In this document: in pieces, positions 17,054 through 25,060 of the stretch
Numbering within the stretch: position 1 is the first letter of the stretch
Layout of the letters: each line of letters opens with the position of its first letter
Assembly (NCBI RefSeq): GCF_002341865.1
Contig: NZ_DDOV01000119.1
Coordinates: 20,685-63,845 of the forward strand
DNA length: 43,161 nt
DNA from: Clostridium sp. UBA2485
GTDB lineage: Bacteria; Bacillota; Clostridia; Clostridiales; Clostridiaceae
Direction of reading: 5' to 3'
The notes under the pieces: model-generated
What the model saw: the letters and a program-made list of their open reading frames with translations, nothing else
What the model was told of the DNA's origin: nothing
The model's database searches: none
Position numbers and translations under genes: made by a program

Positions 17054-18169
17054 TCATTTTCTTCCATATGTAATAAGCAACCCTTGTACTTTTAAAAATG
17101 ATTTTCTACTTTCAGTATTTCTAAAATATTCCGCTATTTTAGATTGCATTTTAATATAGGCTTCTGCCTCAGCCCTATCAATTCCTCGATTCATAAATAA
17201 TTCAATAGTGCTTTCCCGACTAGACATGCTAAAGGATTCGTCCCATCCATTGATTTCAATAAAGTCCTGTACCTTCTCCTCATAATCCTGTGTATCAGGG
17301 TTTACATACATCACTCTGTCATTCATACGAATATCAATATCCTTTAAGCCCAACTGTTGCATATAAAATGGTAACCGCATTCCGATTGCGTAATCTCTAC
17401 CTTCACATTCCAATTCTTTCTTCCACACCTTATGAAAATCAAAGGCTGTACAAAGATAATCATAACTAATGTCATCAAAATATAATCCATCATTTTCAAA
17501 CTCTCGATTGACATCTACACAAGCAACAATACCATCTTTCTTAACGGAAGCCACCATTTTTTTTAATACTTCCATCGGTTTGTTCATATGCCGCAAGCCG
17601 GCCTGACAAATAGCTATATCATATTTTTTATCTGTTTCAAGAGAATATATATCTGATACGATGAAATTTGCATTAACCTCCATATCATTAAAACTTAATT
17701 TAGCTCTATTAATAAAATATTCATTATCAACCCCTGTATAGGTACTTCCATTAGGTAAAAACTCAAGCAACTGCTTTCTTAAGTAACCTTCTTCACACCT
17801 AAATTCAATAACATCAATTGGCGATTCTACATGCCAAACATTTTTTACAAGAAATCTTAAATAGTCATCATTCCAAAAGTATTTTCTATTTTTATAAAGC
17901 TTGTCCGTCTTTCCATTCCAACTATCACGATTATCTGAATTCCTTGGTATGTATGACTGATGATGTAGTGGTTTTAGCCCTAATAATTCATCTACAGAAA
18001 CATTAAAATACTCAGCTATACTTGGCAATAGGGTAATATCAGGCATCGTCGTACCAGTCTCCCATTTGCTAACTGATTGAAACGATACACCTAATACATC
18101 TGCCAAATCTTGCTGCCCTATCCCTTTAGATTTCCTCAATTCTGCAATTTTGAGTTTAACTGTTGTCAT
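17054..18169 (-). CDS. XRE regulator fused to a methyltransferase domain
   Basis: Protein of 371 residues. Residues 6-64 are a Cro/CI-type helix-turn-helix (QQDLADVLGVSFQSVSKWET). From about residue 88 a SAM methyltransferase fold follows: IDVIEFRCEEGYLRKQLLEF in the motif I position, TYTGVDN, YDIAICQAGLRHMNKPMEVL and DGIVACVDVNREFEN. Motif I is E-F-R-C-E-E-G-Y in place of D-x-G-x-G-x-G, so SAM binding may be weakened; the domain might act as a ligand sensor. This fusion recurs in Firmicutes but has no assigned role. AAGGAGG lies upstream of the ATG. It is the only gene between att-like sites D and E. GC appears higher than in the neighbours. Confidence 0.85.
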   Translation of the reverse strand: MTTVKLKIAELRKSKGIGQQDLADVLGVSFQSVSKWETGTTMPDITLLPSIAEYFNVSVDELLGLKPLHHQSYIPRNSDNRDSWNGKTDKLYKNRKYFWNDDYLRFLVKNVWHVESPIDVIEFRCEEGYLRKQLLEFLPNGSTYTGVDNEYFINRAKLSFNDMEVNANFIVSDIYSLETDKKYDIAICQAGLRHMNKPMEVLKKMVASVKKDGIVACVDVNREFENDGLYFDDISYDYLCTAFDFHKVWKKELECEGRDYAIGMRLPFYMQQLGLKDIDIRMNDRVMYVNPDTQDYEEKVQDFIEINGWDESFSMSSRESTIELFMNRGIDRAEAEAYIKMQSKIAEYFRNTESRKSFLKVQGLLITYGRK

Positions 18170-18342
18170 ATAATGACCTCCTTAAATTTAATAGCTTAAT
18201 GCTAACATAGGCATTCAGTCAAACCTATAACGCAACATGCGAATCAACTCGCATATTAGTTGAAAAAATAATTTTTACATTGATTATTTTATAAAAGTGC
18301 CAAAAGTAAAATCTTATAATTCTAATTCTAAAAAATTCTTTG

Positions 18343-18360
18343 TTACTTATTATACGGTTC
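18343..18360 (-). repeat. rlmH-end att-like site D
   Basis: TTACTTATTATACGGTTC; 16 of 18 match to the consensus, same orientation as rlmH. Confidence 0.6.
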
Positions 18361-18424
18361 TCTGTAACTATTGTAAGTGAGCTTTTTCCATTTAATCCTC
18401 TATATTTATTCTACATAATTATGG

Positions 18425-18430
18425 TATAAT
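18425..18430 (+). promoter_or_regulatory. Extended -10 promoter of the small peptide gene
   Basis: TATAAT preceded by TGG (TGN-TATAAT form). Start of transcription would be near 18437. No good -35 box is seen, as usual for an extended -10. Confidence 0.6.
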
Positions 18431-18463
18431 ATCCAAGTTACAATATGAAAATTCCGTAGTAGG

Positions 18464-18508
18464 ATGGCTACGGGGGTTTTGAACGTTTTATCCCCCTTGG
18501 ACTATTGA
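18464..18508 (+). CDS. Possible leader peptide (14 codons)
   Basis: ATG at 18464 reads MATGVLNVLSPLDY and stops at 18506-18508. The frame runs through the 5' arm of the hairpin that masks the ribosome site of the next gene, so ribosomes here would open it. The ribosome site for this ATG is weak, so its translation is uncertain. GTAGTAGGATGGCTAC around its start is itself a hairpin (CCGTAG / CTACGG). Confidence 0.3.
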   Translation: MATGVLNVLSPLDY

Positions 18509-18532
18509 TGATATCTCATCATAGTTAGGGGG
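18492..18532 (+). promoter_or_regulatory. Hairpin masking the ribosome binding site
   Basis: CCCCCT (18492-18497) pairs with AGGGGG (18527-18532), ACTAT (18501-18505) with ATAGT (18521-18525) and GATGA (18507-18511) with TCATC (18516-18520), loop TATC. AGGGGGTGGT is the ribosome site for the ATG at 18544, so the fold would block its translation. Confidence 0.6.
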
Positions 18533-18543
18533 TGGTATTGGAT

Positions 18544-18705
18544 ATGCTAGAATTAATTATAAAAAGTTTTACTACTATTTGTATTATAAAAATAGTTTTA
18601 AAGCATTGTCTTTTTATATCTAAGTTAACTATTAAGATTAAATTTCTTGGTATTGATATAGAACTTAATGGCAAAGAGAAAAAGCACCCATCCTCCAATG
18701 ATTAG
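18544..18705 (+). CDS. Small peptide with hydrophobic N-terminus (53 aa)
   Basis: Short gene of 53 residues. Residues 1-30 are hydrophobic with scattered lysines (LELIIKSFTTICIIKIVLKH), followed by KIKFLGIDIEL and a charged tail GKEKKHPSSND. It could be a single membrane-crossing or membrane-lying helix. It has its own promoter (18425), a strong ribosome site buried in a hairpin, and an upstream short frame. That pattern fits a type I toxin-like peptide or a leader-controlled small membrane protein. I do not recognise a named family. It is divergent-convergent with the kinase gene at 18869 (they face each other). Confidence 0.55.
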   Translation: MLELIIKSFTTICIIKIVLKHCLFISKLTIKIKFLGIDIELNGKEKKHPSSND

Positions 18706-18777
18706 TGCTTTAATCTCTCAAATTTAACTATTAAATTTATCCAATAGCCCTAAAACAAAATAAATGTTCTAAGGATT

Positions 18778-18801
18778 AGCTTAGTGTTAGCGCACTAAGC
18801 T
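18778..18801. terminator. Hairpin between the small peptide gene and the kinase
   Basis: 9-bp stem AGCTTAGTG / CACTAAGCT, loop TTAGCG. T-tract is weak on both sides. It sits between converging transcripts. Confidence 0.45.
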
Positions 18802-18868
18802 TCTCTTATTTATATTATATCAAATTTATATAAAAAATAAACCTCTATAGTTATTTATTTTAGAATTT

Positions 18869-19372
18869 TCACTTTATAACATCCTGATAAATCATATCCA
18901 CTATTTCATTTAAGCTTAGTTCTTTATGTAGACATGCCTCTGGAATGATACCTAACAAATCTTTTTCATTCCACCATCTTCTCATTTCATTTTCTCCAAA
19001 TTCATGTGCATTAGGTTTTTGTTTATGTCGATTTAAGGTTTCTTCAAAAGGTATATCGAAGTAATATGCAAAAATTTGATTTCCAAATTCGTCAAGTAAA
19101 TTTTCAAATAGCTTTCTATACCACTCTGAATTTAAAATACCCTCTAAAATTACAATATTACAATGTTTTTTCCCATATAGTGCAAGTTCATTTAATAATT
19201 TACTTGCTTCTGTATTAGGTCCATCTTTCACAAATAGCATTTCTCTTCTAACAATATCTTGCGAAATTAACATTGTGCCATGTCCAAATTTCTTTTGTAA
19301 TACCTTGCCTGTTGTAGTTTTACCACTTCCTGAATTACCTCTTAGTATTATTAACTTTATTGACTTATCCAT
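18869..19372 (-). CDS. P-loop kinase (AAA_33 / zeta-toxin-like fold)
   Basis: P-loop protein of 167 residues. Walker A is LRGNSGSGKTTTG at residues 9-21. LISQDIVRREML and NIVILEGIL fit the nucleoside/sugar kinase-like AAA_33 group, and the lid region ETLNRHKQKPNAHEFGENEM follows. The group covers small-molecule phosphotransferases, including antibiotic kinases and zeta toxins. No antitoxin gene accompanies it, so a free-standing metabolite or drug kinase is more likely. The substrate cannot be read. No strong ribosome site is seen (AAGGAAATAT is closest). It is the minus-strand gene of the module between att-like sites C and D. Confidence 0.75.
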   Translation of the reverse strand: MDKSIKLIILRGNSGSGKTTTGKVLQKKFGHGTMLISQDIVRREMLFVKDGPNTEASKLLNELALYGKKHCNIVILEGILNSEWYRKLFENLLDEFGNQIFAYYFDIPFEETLNRHKQKPNAHEFGENEMRRWWNEKDLLGIIPEACLHKELSLNEIVDMIYQDVIK

Positions 19373-19500
19373 CTACTATATATTTCCTTTCAAATTGATT
19401 AAATCATATTTCATCCTATATTTAAAAGGCATATTAGCACCGCCTCATCTACCATTAACTGTAACACTTTTTGTAAATATTGTATATTAAAATCATTTTA

Positions 19501-19518
19501 TTACTTATGACACGGCAT
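19501..19518 (-). repeat. rlmH-end att-like site C (weak)
   Basis: TTACTTATGACACGGCAT; 13 of 18 match to the consensus. It lies 60 bases from the rlmH fragment at 19579. Kept because of position and orientation; weak on its own. Confidence 0.35.
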
Positions 19519-19578
19519 TTTTACTTATAAGAATAACTTTAGGCAAGTTATATCAACACCTAAAACTATTTTGCACAT

Positions 19579-19738
19579 TTATTTATGATAGCGTTCTCTC
19601 TTCATTATCCTAAATCCTCTATAAACTTGCTTAGTAACATCATTCTAAATAATTGGTGTGGGAAAGTCATTTTTGAAAAGCATAGTTTGTGGTTAGCTTT
19701 GTTTAGAGCTTGTTGTGATAGACCTAGCAAACCTCCAA
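19579..19738 (-). pseudogene. Truncated second copy of the rlmH 3' end
   Basis: About 160 bases aligned with the last 53 codons of rlmH at 25988-26147, same strand, about 80-85 % identical by eye. Translation runs GGLLGLSQQALNKANHKLCF, then KMTFPHQLFRMML, a one-base deletion near 19632 shifts the frame, and R-Y-H-K-stop closes at 19579-19581. Similarity ends abruptly at 19738. The 3' flank is related too: a hairpin with loop AAGTTATATCAA is at 19545-19570, as beside rlmH at 25942-25976. The last codons hold att-like site B (19579-19596, 16 of 18 match). Confidence 0.9.
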
Positions 19739-20073
19739 GAACACTCAAATTTTCCTTAGTTTAATTTTGCTATTGAAATTTGAATTTAATAGTAGAATTA
19801 AGTATTGTATTTTAAATAATCACATGGTATATTATGGTTAAAGCTTAATAGTTAATTTTAGGCGAAAGGAGTGAATTTTTTTTATGCAAAAGTTATATGA
19901 GGTGATTTTAAAATAATTGCATATTGGTTCAAAAGGATTTTTTATGAGTACTTAGTATACTCTTTATTTGTTATGCCTTTTGAGCAACTTTGATTTAACC
20001 TTTCAGCCTTAATAGTTTGTATTAGAATTCACGGTACAGGTTAGCGTGTATTTTTTGTGCCCAAATATTAGGT

Positions 20074-20104
20074 ATACCACAGTAGGTTAATCTTGCTGTG
20101 GTAT
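20074..20104 (+). terminator. Stem-loop terminator
   Basis: 9-bp perfect stem ATACCACAG / CTGTGGTAT followed by TTTTT on the + strand. No upstream gene remains between the rlmH fragment and this site, so it is probably left from a lost gene. The rest of 19739-20358 holds no gene I can support; a start-less open frame of about 60 codons (20228-20409) overlaps the GNAT start. Confidence 0.7.
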
Positions 20105-20358
20105 TTTTATATACTTTTTTATATAAAACTTCATATAACTTTGTCTCAAACTCAAATTAAGCTTTAAAATTTAGCTTACTGCTGAAAGGGAGACTTTGTG
20201 AGTTTAGAAAAGTTAAGATGAAATATTAAGCATTAAAAGATTTAATAGCTATAAAAGCCAATTGAAAGAACTTAAAACTCTAAAGGATAACAAAAAATCC
20301 TATTATAATAACAGAATAAATAAATTTATAAAAGAAATACGAAAAGAGGCTAAATTGA

Positions 20359-21408
20359 ATGCTAAAATTAAAAGAGAACAATTATCATATTGTAAAAAAC
20401 TTAATTAAAAATTCATCCCAAGATTTATCTATATTTTCTGTAATTAATGGAGTTATGCCAGGTGAAATTTTTGTAGATTGCGATGATAATCCAACATCAG
20501 CATTAATACAAACTTCAGAATGCAATCTTCTTGCAGGAAGTCCCAATAATGAAAGGTTTAATTCTGAGGTAAAAGAAGAACTAGATTTTTGGGATGACTT
20601 GATTTTAGATACTGATGAATGGGAAACTAAACTTTCCGAAGTTCACCAAAACAAGTTTATTAGAAAGTATAAAAGACGTCATTATGCTTTAAATAATCTA
20701 AAATATCACGATTATAAGCAGAATGTAAAAGAAGGATTTTCCTTAGAAAAAGTAGATCCAAACTATATAAATAAATGTAATCTCAAGAACTCAGAAAAAG
20801 TAATGGATTGGGTTAATAATTGGGGAAGTATTGATGACTTCAGCAAATACGGTGTAGGTTTTATGGTAAGAAACGAGGATACTATTGTCAGCTGGTCACT
20901 AACTGATTGTGTATATGACAAAAGAGTTGCAATAGGGATTCATTGTGATTCTAATTATCGTAAGAATGGTTTTGGATCAATTGCTACAGCTGCAACTGCA
21001 GATTATTGTCTTTGTAATGGGATAACAGAAATAGATTGGTTATGTGTTGATACCAATGTTGGATCAATTGCAATAGCTGAAAAACTTGGATTTATAAGAA
21101 AAAATGATTATTATGCTTTTACTCCATATCCACCAATAGAAAACGAAAGTGATTTAACTTTAGAGCAGTGGGAAGAATGGGCTCTATTCTATGAAAAAGC
21201 ACTGGAAGAAGAACCACGTTTATTTTGGGATTGCACTGTATGCTGGATGAAAGCAAATAATGTTGATTCAGTAATTAGATTACTAAACAAAGAAGTTGAA
21301 AAAGGATGGAAATGGACAGTTGATGAATTATCAAGATTTTTCCCACACTTTCAAAACAATCCTAAATGGATAGAATATCTAAACCATTTAAAAACAATAT
21401 GGGAATAA
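20359..21408 (+). CDS. GNAT acetyltransferase, two-part (PF12746-like)
   Basis: Protein of 349 residues. The first ~140 residues are a variable N-terminal half of the kind seen in the GNAT_acetyltran (PF12746-like) group. The GNAT core follows at about 165-255: GFMVRNEDTIVSWSLTD, then AIGIHCDSNYRKNGFGSIAT with the acetyl-CoA motif Y-R-K-N-G-F-G, and VDTNVGSIAIAEKLGFIRKN, the alpha-4 signature. About 90 C-terminal residues are acidic and helical (LEQWEEWALFYEKALEEEPR). Substrate unknown. The start ATG follows AGAGGC weakly. It is the only gene of the module between att-like sites B and I, and the only one there on the + strand. Confidence 0.8.
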   Translation: MLKLKENNYHIVKNLIKNSSQDLSIFSVINGVMPGEIFVDCDDNPTSALIQTSECNLLAGSPNNERFNSEVKEELDFWDDLILDTDEWETKLSEVHQNKFIRKYKRRHYALNNLKYHDYKQNVKEGFSLEKVDPNYINKCNLKNSEKVMDWVNNWGSIDDFSKYGVGFMVRNEDTIVSWSLTDCVYDKRVAIGIHCDSNYRKNGFGSIATAATADYCLCNGITEIDWLCVDTNVGSIAIAEKLGFIRKNDYYAFTPYPPIENESDLTLEQWEEWALFYEKALEEEPRLFWDCTVCWMKANNVDSVIRLLNKEVEKGWKWTVDELSRFFPHFQNNPKWIEYLNHLKTIWE

Positions 21409-21455
21409 CTAAAACTATTGAATTTAAGAAATAATATATAGAAGGACATTTTAAA

Positions 21456-21492
21456 AGGAGTGAATATGCTTTTTGCAGCCTATTACACTCCT
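21456..21492 (+). terminator. Terminator of the GNAT gene
   Basis: Stem AGGAGTG / CACTCCT, extended by GAATA / TATTA with a bulge, followed by ATTCTTTTT on the + strand, 48 bases after the GNAT stop. Confidence 0.75.
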
Positions 21493-21561
21493 ATTCTTTT
21501 TGCAAATTGCAAGTTAAAAAGTCTACAGGTTTTGAACATATTATATTCTAAAAGTATGCCG

Positions 21562-21579
21562 CCCCTTATGGTACGGTTC
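21562..21579 (-). repeat. rlmH-end att-like site I
   Basis: CCCCTTATGGTACGGTTC; 13 of 18 overall, but 13 of the last 14 bases match. The right flank ACCATA equals that of site E. Confidence 0.5.
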
Positions 21580-21680
21580 ACCATATTATATTCTAAATCT
21601 ATTTATCCTTTGACTTTCTTTCTTTAATTGTTAATGTATCCAAAATGCTTTAGTGTTCCAAAGGAAACGTCCCCGTGGCA

Positions 21681-22460
21681 TTATAGACTGCTATTTTGAG
21701 TTTGTACCCACTTAATAAACTTATTTCTTTGCACCTTCACATATATTGAAGTCATAAAAGGAAATACTCTAGTAAAACCTCTTGAGATTGCAAAGTATTT
21801 AGATGGATAGATAAACCTCTTTTCATTCTTGATTCCTGTTATTACACTATGCGCAACCTTTTCTGGTCCTTGGACTGGCCATGGTATTGGTGCTTTATCA
21901 GCAGCATTTTTGAAAAAGTTTGTATTTGTAGCTATAGGATAAACTAATGAAATTATCTCATTATCTCTTACTTCATTCATGAATACCCTCCCAAAGCCAT
22001 TAATTGCATACTTTGTAGAGCAGTATAATGAATACCCCGGTAGAGGAATTTCACTAACAGCTGAGCAGGTTATAACTACTGAATATTTTCTATTTCCATT
22101 AAGAACCCTCATTTTCTCTACAGAATATATTGGAGAAAAAACATTTGTACTAAATATTTGCTCTATACGCTCCCAATTTGCCTCTTCAATATTTTCGCAA
22201 AAGGCAAAACCTGCATTTGCTATAAAAATATCTATTCCTCCCAGTGTCTTTACTGCAAAATCAAATAGCTTATCTACCTCTTCTTTTTTTGATACATCAC
22301 ATGCAAAAGGAATTATCTTATCTTTTACTTCAGGTATTTTAGAAATATTTCTTCCAACTGCTATTACCTTTACATCATATAGCTGCAGCTGCTTTAGAAT
22401 TTCTTTTCCTATTCCTGATGACGCTCCTGTTAATATTATTTTCTTGTTATTTAAATCCAT
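21681..22460 (-). CDS. Short-chain dehydrogenase/reductase
   Basis: Classical SDR of 259 residues, third gene of the luxE-luxC operon. Cofactor motif TGASSGIGKEIL (T-G-x3-G-x-G) at residues 11-22, NAG (IFIANAGFAF), and the active site Y-x3-K in GYSLYCSTKYAINGF. R after the second strand (VIAVGRNISK) suggests NADP(H). The start is ATG 22460, with AAGGAGA nine bases upstream; an earlier ATG at 22481 lacks one. Gap to luxC is 52 bases. In this setting it may reduce the aldehyde or a keto intermediate made by LuxE/LuxC; that is inference. The C-terminal 60 residues (FTRVFPFMTSIYVKVQ) are hydrophobic, as in lipid-acting SDRs. Confidence 0.85.
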   Translation of the reverse strand: MDLNNKKIILTGASSGIGKEILKQLQLYDVKVIAVGRNISKIPEVKDKIIPFACDVSKKEEVDKLFDFAVKTLGGIDIFIANAGFAFCENIEEANWERIEQIFSTNVFSPIYSVEKMRVLNGNRKYSVVITCSAVSEIPLPGYSLYCSTKYAINGFGRVFMNEVRDNEIISLVYPIATNTNFFKNAADKAPIPWPVQGPEKVAHSVITGIKNEKRFIYPSKYFAISRGFTRVFPFMTSIYVKVQRNKFIKWVQTQNSSL

Positions 22461-22512
22461 GACCAATTTTCTCCTTATCACTATTTATATTTTGATTTAT
22501 AATGAAATAGGT

Positions 22513-23874
22513 TTAGTAATTTAACTGATTACTAACTATAGAAGTCATTTCTTTTAAATTGTGAATTCCATCATGAGAAGTTCCAGGATAATGTAGTGGC
22601 ATTTCACCTGGTCTAGTTACTATACTAACGCCTAACATAGTCATCTTCTCAATAAATTGCTCATCTGTTCCTTTATATCCCATAGTTTGTAAATATCGTT
22701 TAAGATTATTTTCAACATATTCATATACTTCTTTGCTATCACTATAGGGACAAACAAATATAAATCTATTGAAACACCTGTCTATATCATTCTTATCAGG
22801 CATTGTACTATTCAAAATAACAGTGTAATCCGCATTGTACGATGAATATACTTCTATATCTTGCTTTTTATTAATTCCATACTTTAACAAACAATATTGT
22901 CTATCTTGCAGTGTCTTGATAGAACTCCAAGGATTTAAATATGCTTTTGGAAAGCTTAGTGAGAGTTTTTTCAAACTTTCCGCAACACTTCTAGCAAATA
23001 AATTAGTATCTATTTTATTGTTTATAAATATTAATCTAGGCGATAAGCATGCTTTTTGCTCCCAGCATATAACATCTTTTGCTACAGCTTCAGCAAGCAT
23101 ATTAATATCTTCCGCCTCATCTATAACTTCAAAACTAATTTTTGCTCCATGCATTATTAAGTGACTATTATACTTAGCACAAAGTTCTGCCATTATTCTA
23201 CCTGAATATTCGCCTCCCCAATGTATTACACAATCTACTTTTTTAACTATAGTTTCATATATATCCGAGCATTCACTATTAAAATATACTACTGCCAATC
23301 TTTCATTTATGTCCGGATCAACCTCACATAAGCTCTCATAAAACGCATTGGCAAAATATGGCTCATCACCGGATACCTTTACTAAATTGCAGTTCTTTGA
23401 TAATAGTCCCATTGAAATGCTCATAGGAATTACTACAAATGCATTCCCTGAAATATTATGGAACATAACCCCTCTTGGTTGTCTGTGAACTTCTCCATAG
23501 CTTGTCTTAATCCACTTATCCAGCACGTCTATATTTCCAAGTTCTTCCGTAATTGTTCTTTCCAAGTTTTCTCTTAAAAGCATATGCATAGAACTTTCAA
23601 GTTCATATGTTATAAGTTCTTCACTTTGACTTAATATATGAGCTAAGATTTCTATATGCTTTTTAGAATATTCCCTATTTAACCATAACTTTGCACACTT
23701 ATCTAAGATTTCGATAGTCTCTCGCACAGGAATATCATGTACTTTGTTTTTATTTGCAGTAAGTCTATCTATTTCACAAAGAATCTGATTCTCGTCTGAA
23801 GAAATAAGCTCAAGATTTATATCATTAACATTTTTGGATAATACAGTATTTCCACATGTATATTCAATTTTCAT
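22513..23874 (-). CDS. LuxC-like acyl-CoA/acyl-protein reductase
   Basis: Protein of 453 residues in the LuxC family (aldehyde dehydrogenase fold). It takes an activated acyl group onto a cysteine and reduces it with NAD(P)H to the aldehyde. The nucleophile region is WEQKACLSPRLIF with C276 in the C-x-S-P motif of LuxC. GVMFHNISGNAFVVIPMSI and CNLVKVSGDEPYFA are the N-terminal substrate and cofactor segments; MPLHYPGTSHDGIHN is the conserved C-terminal segment. Its start overlaps the luxE stop by one base (TAATG), a translational coupling. Acyl transfer from LuxE Cys367 to C276 is the known reaction of the LuxCE complex in luminous bacteria; the acyl chain here is unknown. Confidence 0.88.
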   Translation of the reverse strand: MKIEYTCGNTVLSKNVNDINLELISSDENQILCEIDRLTANKNKVHDIPVRETIEILDKCAKLWLNREYSKKHIEILAHILSQSEELITYELESSMHMLLRENLERTITEELGNIDVLDKWIKTSYGEVHRQPRGVMFHNISGNAFVVIPMSISMGLLSKNCNLVKVSGDEPYFANAFYESLCEVDPDINERLAVVYFNSECSDIYETIVKKVDCVIHWGGEYSGRIMAELCAKYNSHLIMHGAKISFEVIDEAEDINMLAEAVAKDVICWEQKACLSPRLIFINNKIDTNLFARSVAESLKKLSLSFPKAYLNPWSSIKTLQDRQYCLLKYGINKKQDIEVYSSYNADYTVILNSTMPDKNDIDRCFNRFIFVCPYSDSKEVYEYVENNLKRYLQTMGYKGTDEQFIEKMTMLGVSIVTRPGEMPLHYPGTSHDGIHNLKEMTSIVSNQLNY

Positions 23875-25007
23875 TATTCTTCCCCCCTTACATTAAGTGT
23901 AGCTCCGCATCCTTTTGCTTCTGAGCCTTTTACTCTACCGATAAGTCTTATTGTCATAAGCTTTTCTTTGCAATCAGGGCACTCATCTATTGAAACTATT
24001 TCACCAATATCATCTACTAATATTGATGCTCCGGCAAAAGAAAGAGTTCCATATGCATTTAACATTTGTATAAACCCTCTATCTCCAGGATTATGCAGTG
24101 GTTCTAAAGTTTTAATATCCCTTATTATAACCTTACCCCATTTTGGAACATGAAAAAGATAATCTTTATATTTTTTTGAATAATGTCCGATAATAAAGAA
24201 AGTGTTTTCTGTAAAGGAATAAGAATCAATGAAGTTTTCTTCTGGTACTCCAAGAAAATCAGCAACTGTTTCAACAAATTCTTGCTTTCTTATAGCTGTA
24301 CCATTACTTATGGTTCCTTTTTTTCCATCCCAGCCACCACCTCCAGTTTGAATTAATACATTTTTCCCAAGGTTGAATGATGGCATTGTTTTTTTCAGTA
24401 AATTTATTGTGTTAAAAAGTGAAAGTGCAGATCCTCTTATAGAAAGATGTTTATCCAATTTATCATTACTAACTAAAAACTTTTTAAATGCATCTACATC
24501 AACAATTAAATTGTCTCCTTCCGGCTTTATAATGAAGACTGTATTTTCTTTAAAGCCAAACATATCCAAAAGATTCCCCATATATGATTCTGTCCTCTTG
24601 CCGTATATTACTTCACTTTTATATTTTTTCATAGTATCAGGATCCGGAAAAAAGACGCATTCCTGCTCAGTATCAGGTCTTAAAGATTTATTTTGAAGTT
24701 CGTTAAATTCCCTTATCTGCATCATGTCGCACATACGTCTTCCTACTACACTTGGATCACCACTTGTACTACTTGATACTGTCCACTTATCAATTGTATT
24801 TATAGGTACTTTAAGTAAATTAGTAAATATTCCAGCTGACTTTTTAAATAGTGTAGTTGTTATAAACGGAACTCTTTCCACGTCTTTTTCAGAGTTTAAA
24901 TTTATAGTAGGATTAAACCCTTGACTATCACATAACAATTTATAAGCCGGACATTGAGAATACTGCTCAACTAAGCTGACTTTTAAGTCTTGATAAAACT
25001 TTTCCAT
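23874..25007 (-). CDS. LuxE-like acyl-protein synthetase
   Basis: Protein of 377 residues in the LuxE family (PF04443-like, PaaK/ANL relatives). It activates a carboxylic acid with ATP and holds it as a thioester on a cysteine near its C-terminus. Here C367 lies in AKGCGATLN, 11 residues from the end, matching the acylated cysteine of luminous-bacteria LuxE. The ATP-binding loop is TVSSSTSGDPSVVGR; IDSYSFTENTFFIIG and ILVDDIGEIV follow. Two CxxC-type cysteines (ECPDCKEKL) near the end are unusual and may bind zinc. First gene of the operon, with a promoter and TetR-type operator at 25043-25089 and AAGGAGG upstream. No luciferase (luxAB) or LuxD is present. Confidence 0.88.
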   Translation of the reverse strand: MEKFYQDLKVSLVEQYSQCPAYKLLCDSQGFNPTINLNSEKDVERVPFITTTLFKKSAGIFTNLLKVPINTIDKWTVSSSTSGDPSVVGRRMCDMMQIREFNELQNKSLRPDTEQECVFFPDPDTMKKYKSEVIYGKRTESYMGNLLDMFGFKENTVFIIKPEGDNLIVDVDAFKKFLVSNDKLDKHLSIRGSALSLFNTINLLKKTMPSFNLGKNVLIQTGGGGWDGKKGTISNGTAIRKQEFVETVADFLGVPEENFIDSYSFTENTFFIIGHYSKKYKDYLFHVPKWGKVIIRDIKTLEPLHNPGDRGFIQMLNAYGTLSFAGASILVDDIGEIVSIDECPDCKEKLMTIRLIGRVKGSEAKGCGATLNVRGEE

Positions 25008-25042
25008 AATTATGCCTCCTTGTATAATCTCTCTTTATCATT

Positions 25043-25058
25043 AACTGACTGGTCAGTT
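25043..25058. promoter_or_regulatory. TetR-type operator of the luxE operon
   Basis: AACTGAC-TG-GTCAGTT, a perfect 7-bp inverted repeat with 2-base spacer, of the form bound by TetR/AcrR repressors. It covers the expected transcription start just downstream of the -10 box, so binding would block initiation. No TetR gene is in the window. Confidence 0.75.
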
Positions 25059-25060
25059 TA

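Noticed and set aside
18869..19372. Zeta-toxin / antitoxin pair
   Set aside because: The P-loop kinase has no antitoxin gene beside it, and the zeta-specific residues cannot be confirmed by eye.
21979..22524. 181-residue open frame on the + strand
   Set aside because: It is the reverse of the SDR gene, has no protein-like motif, and the SDR frame carries clear family signatures.
22835..24924. Several + strand open frames inside luxC and luxE
   Set aside because: Shadows of the two well supported minus-strand genes.
21681..25007. Bioluminescence operon
   Set aside because: LuxC and LuxE homologues are present but luxA, luxB and luxD are absent, so light production is not supported.
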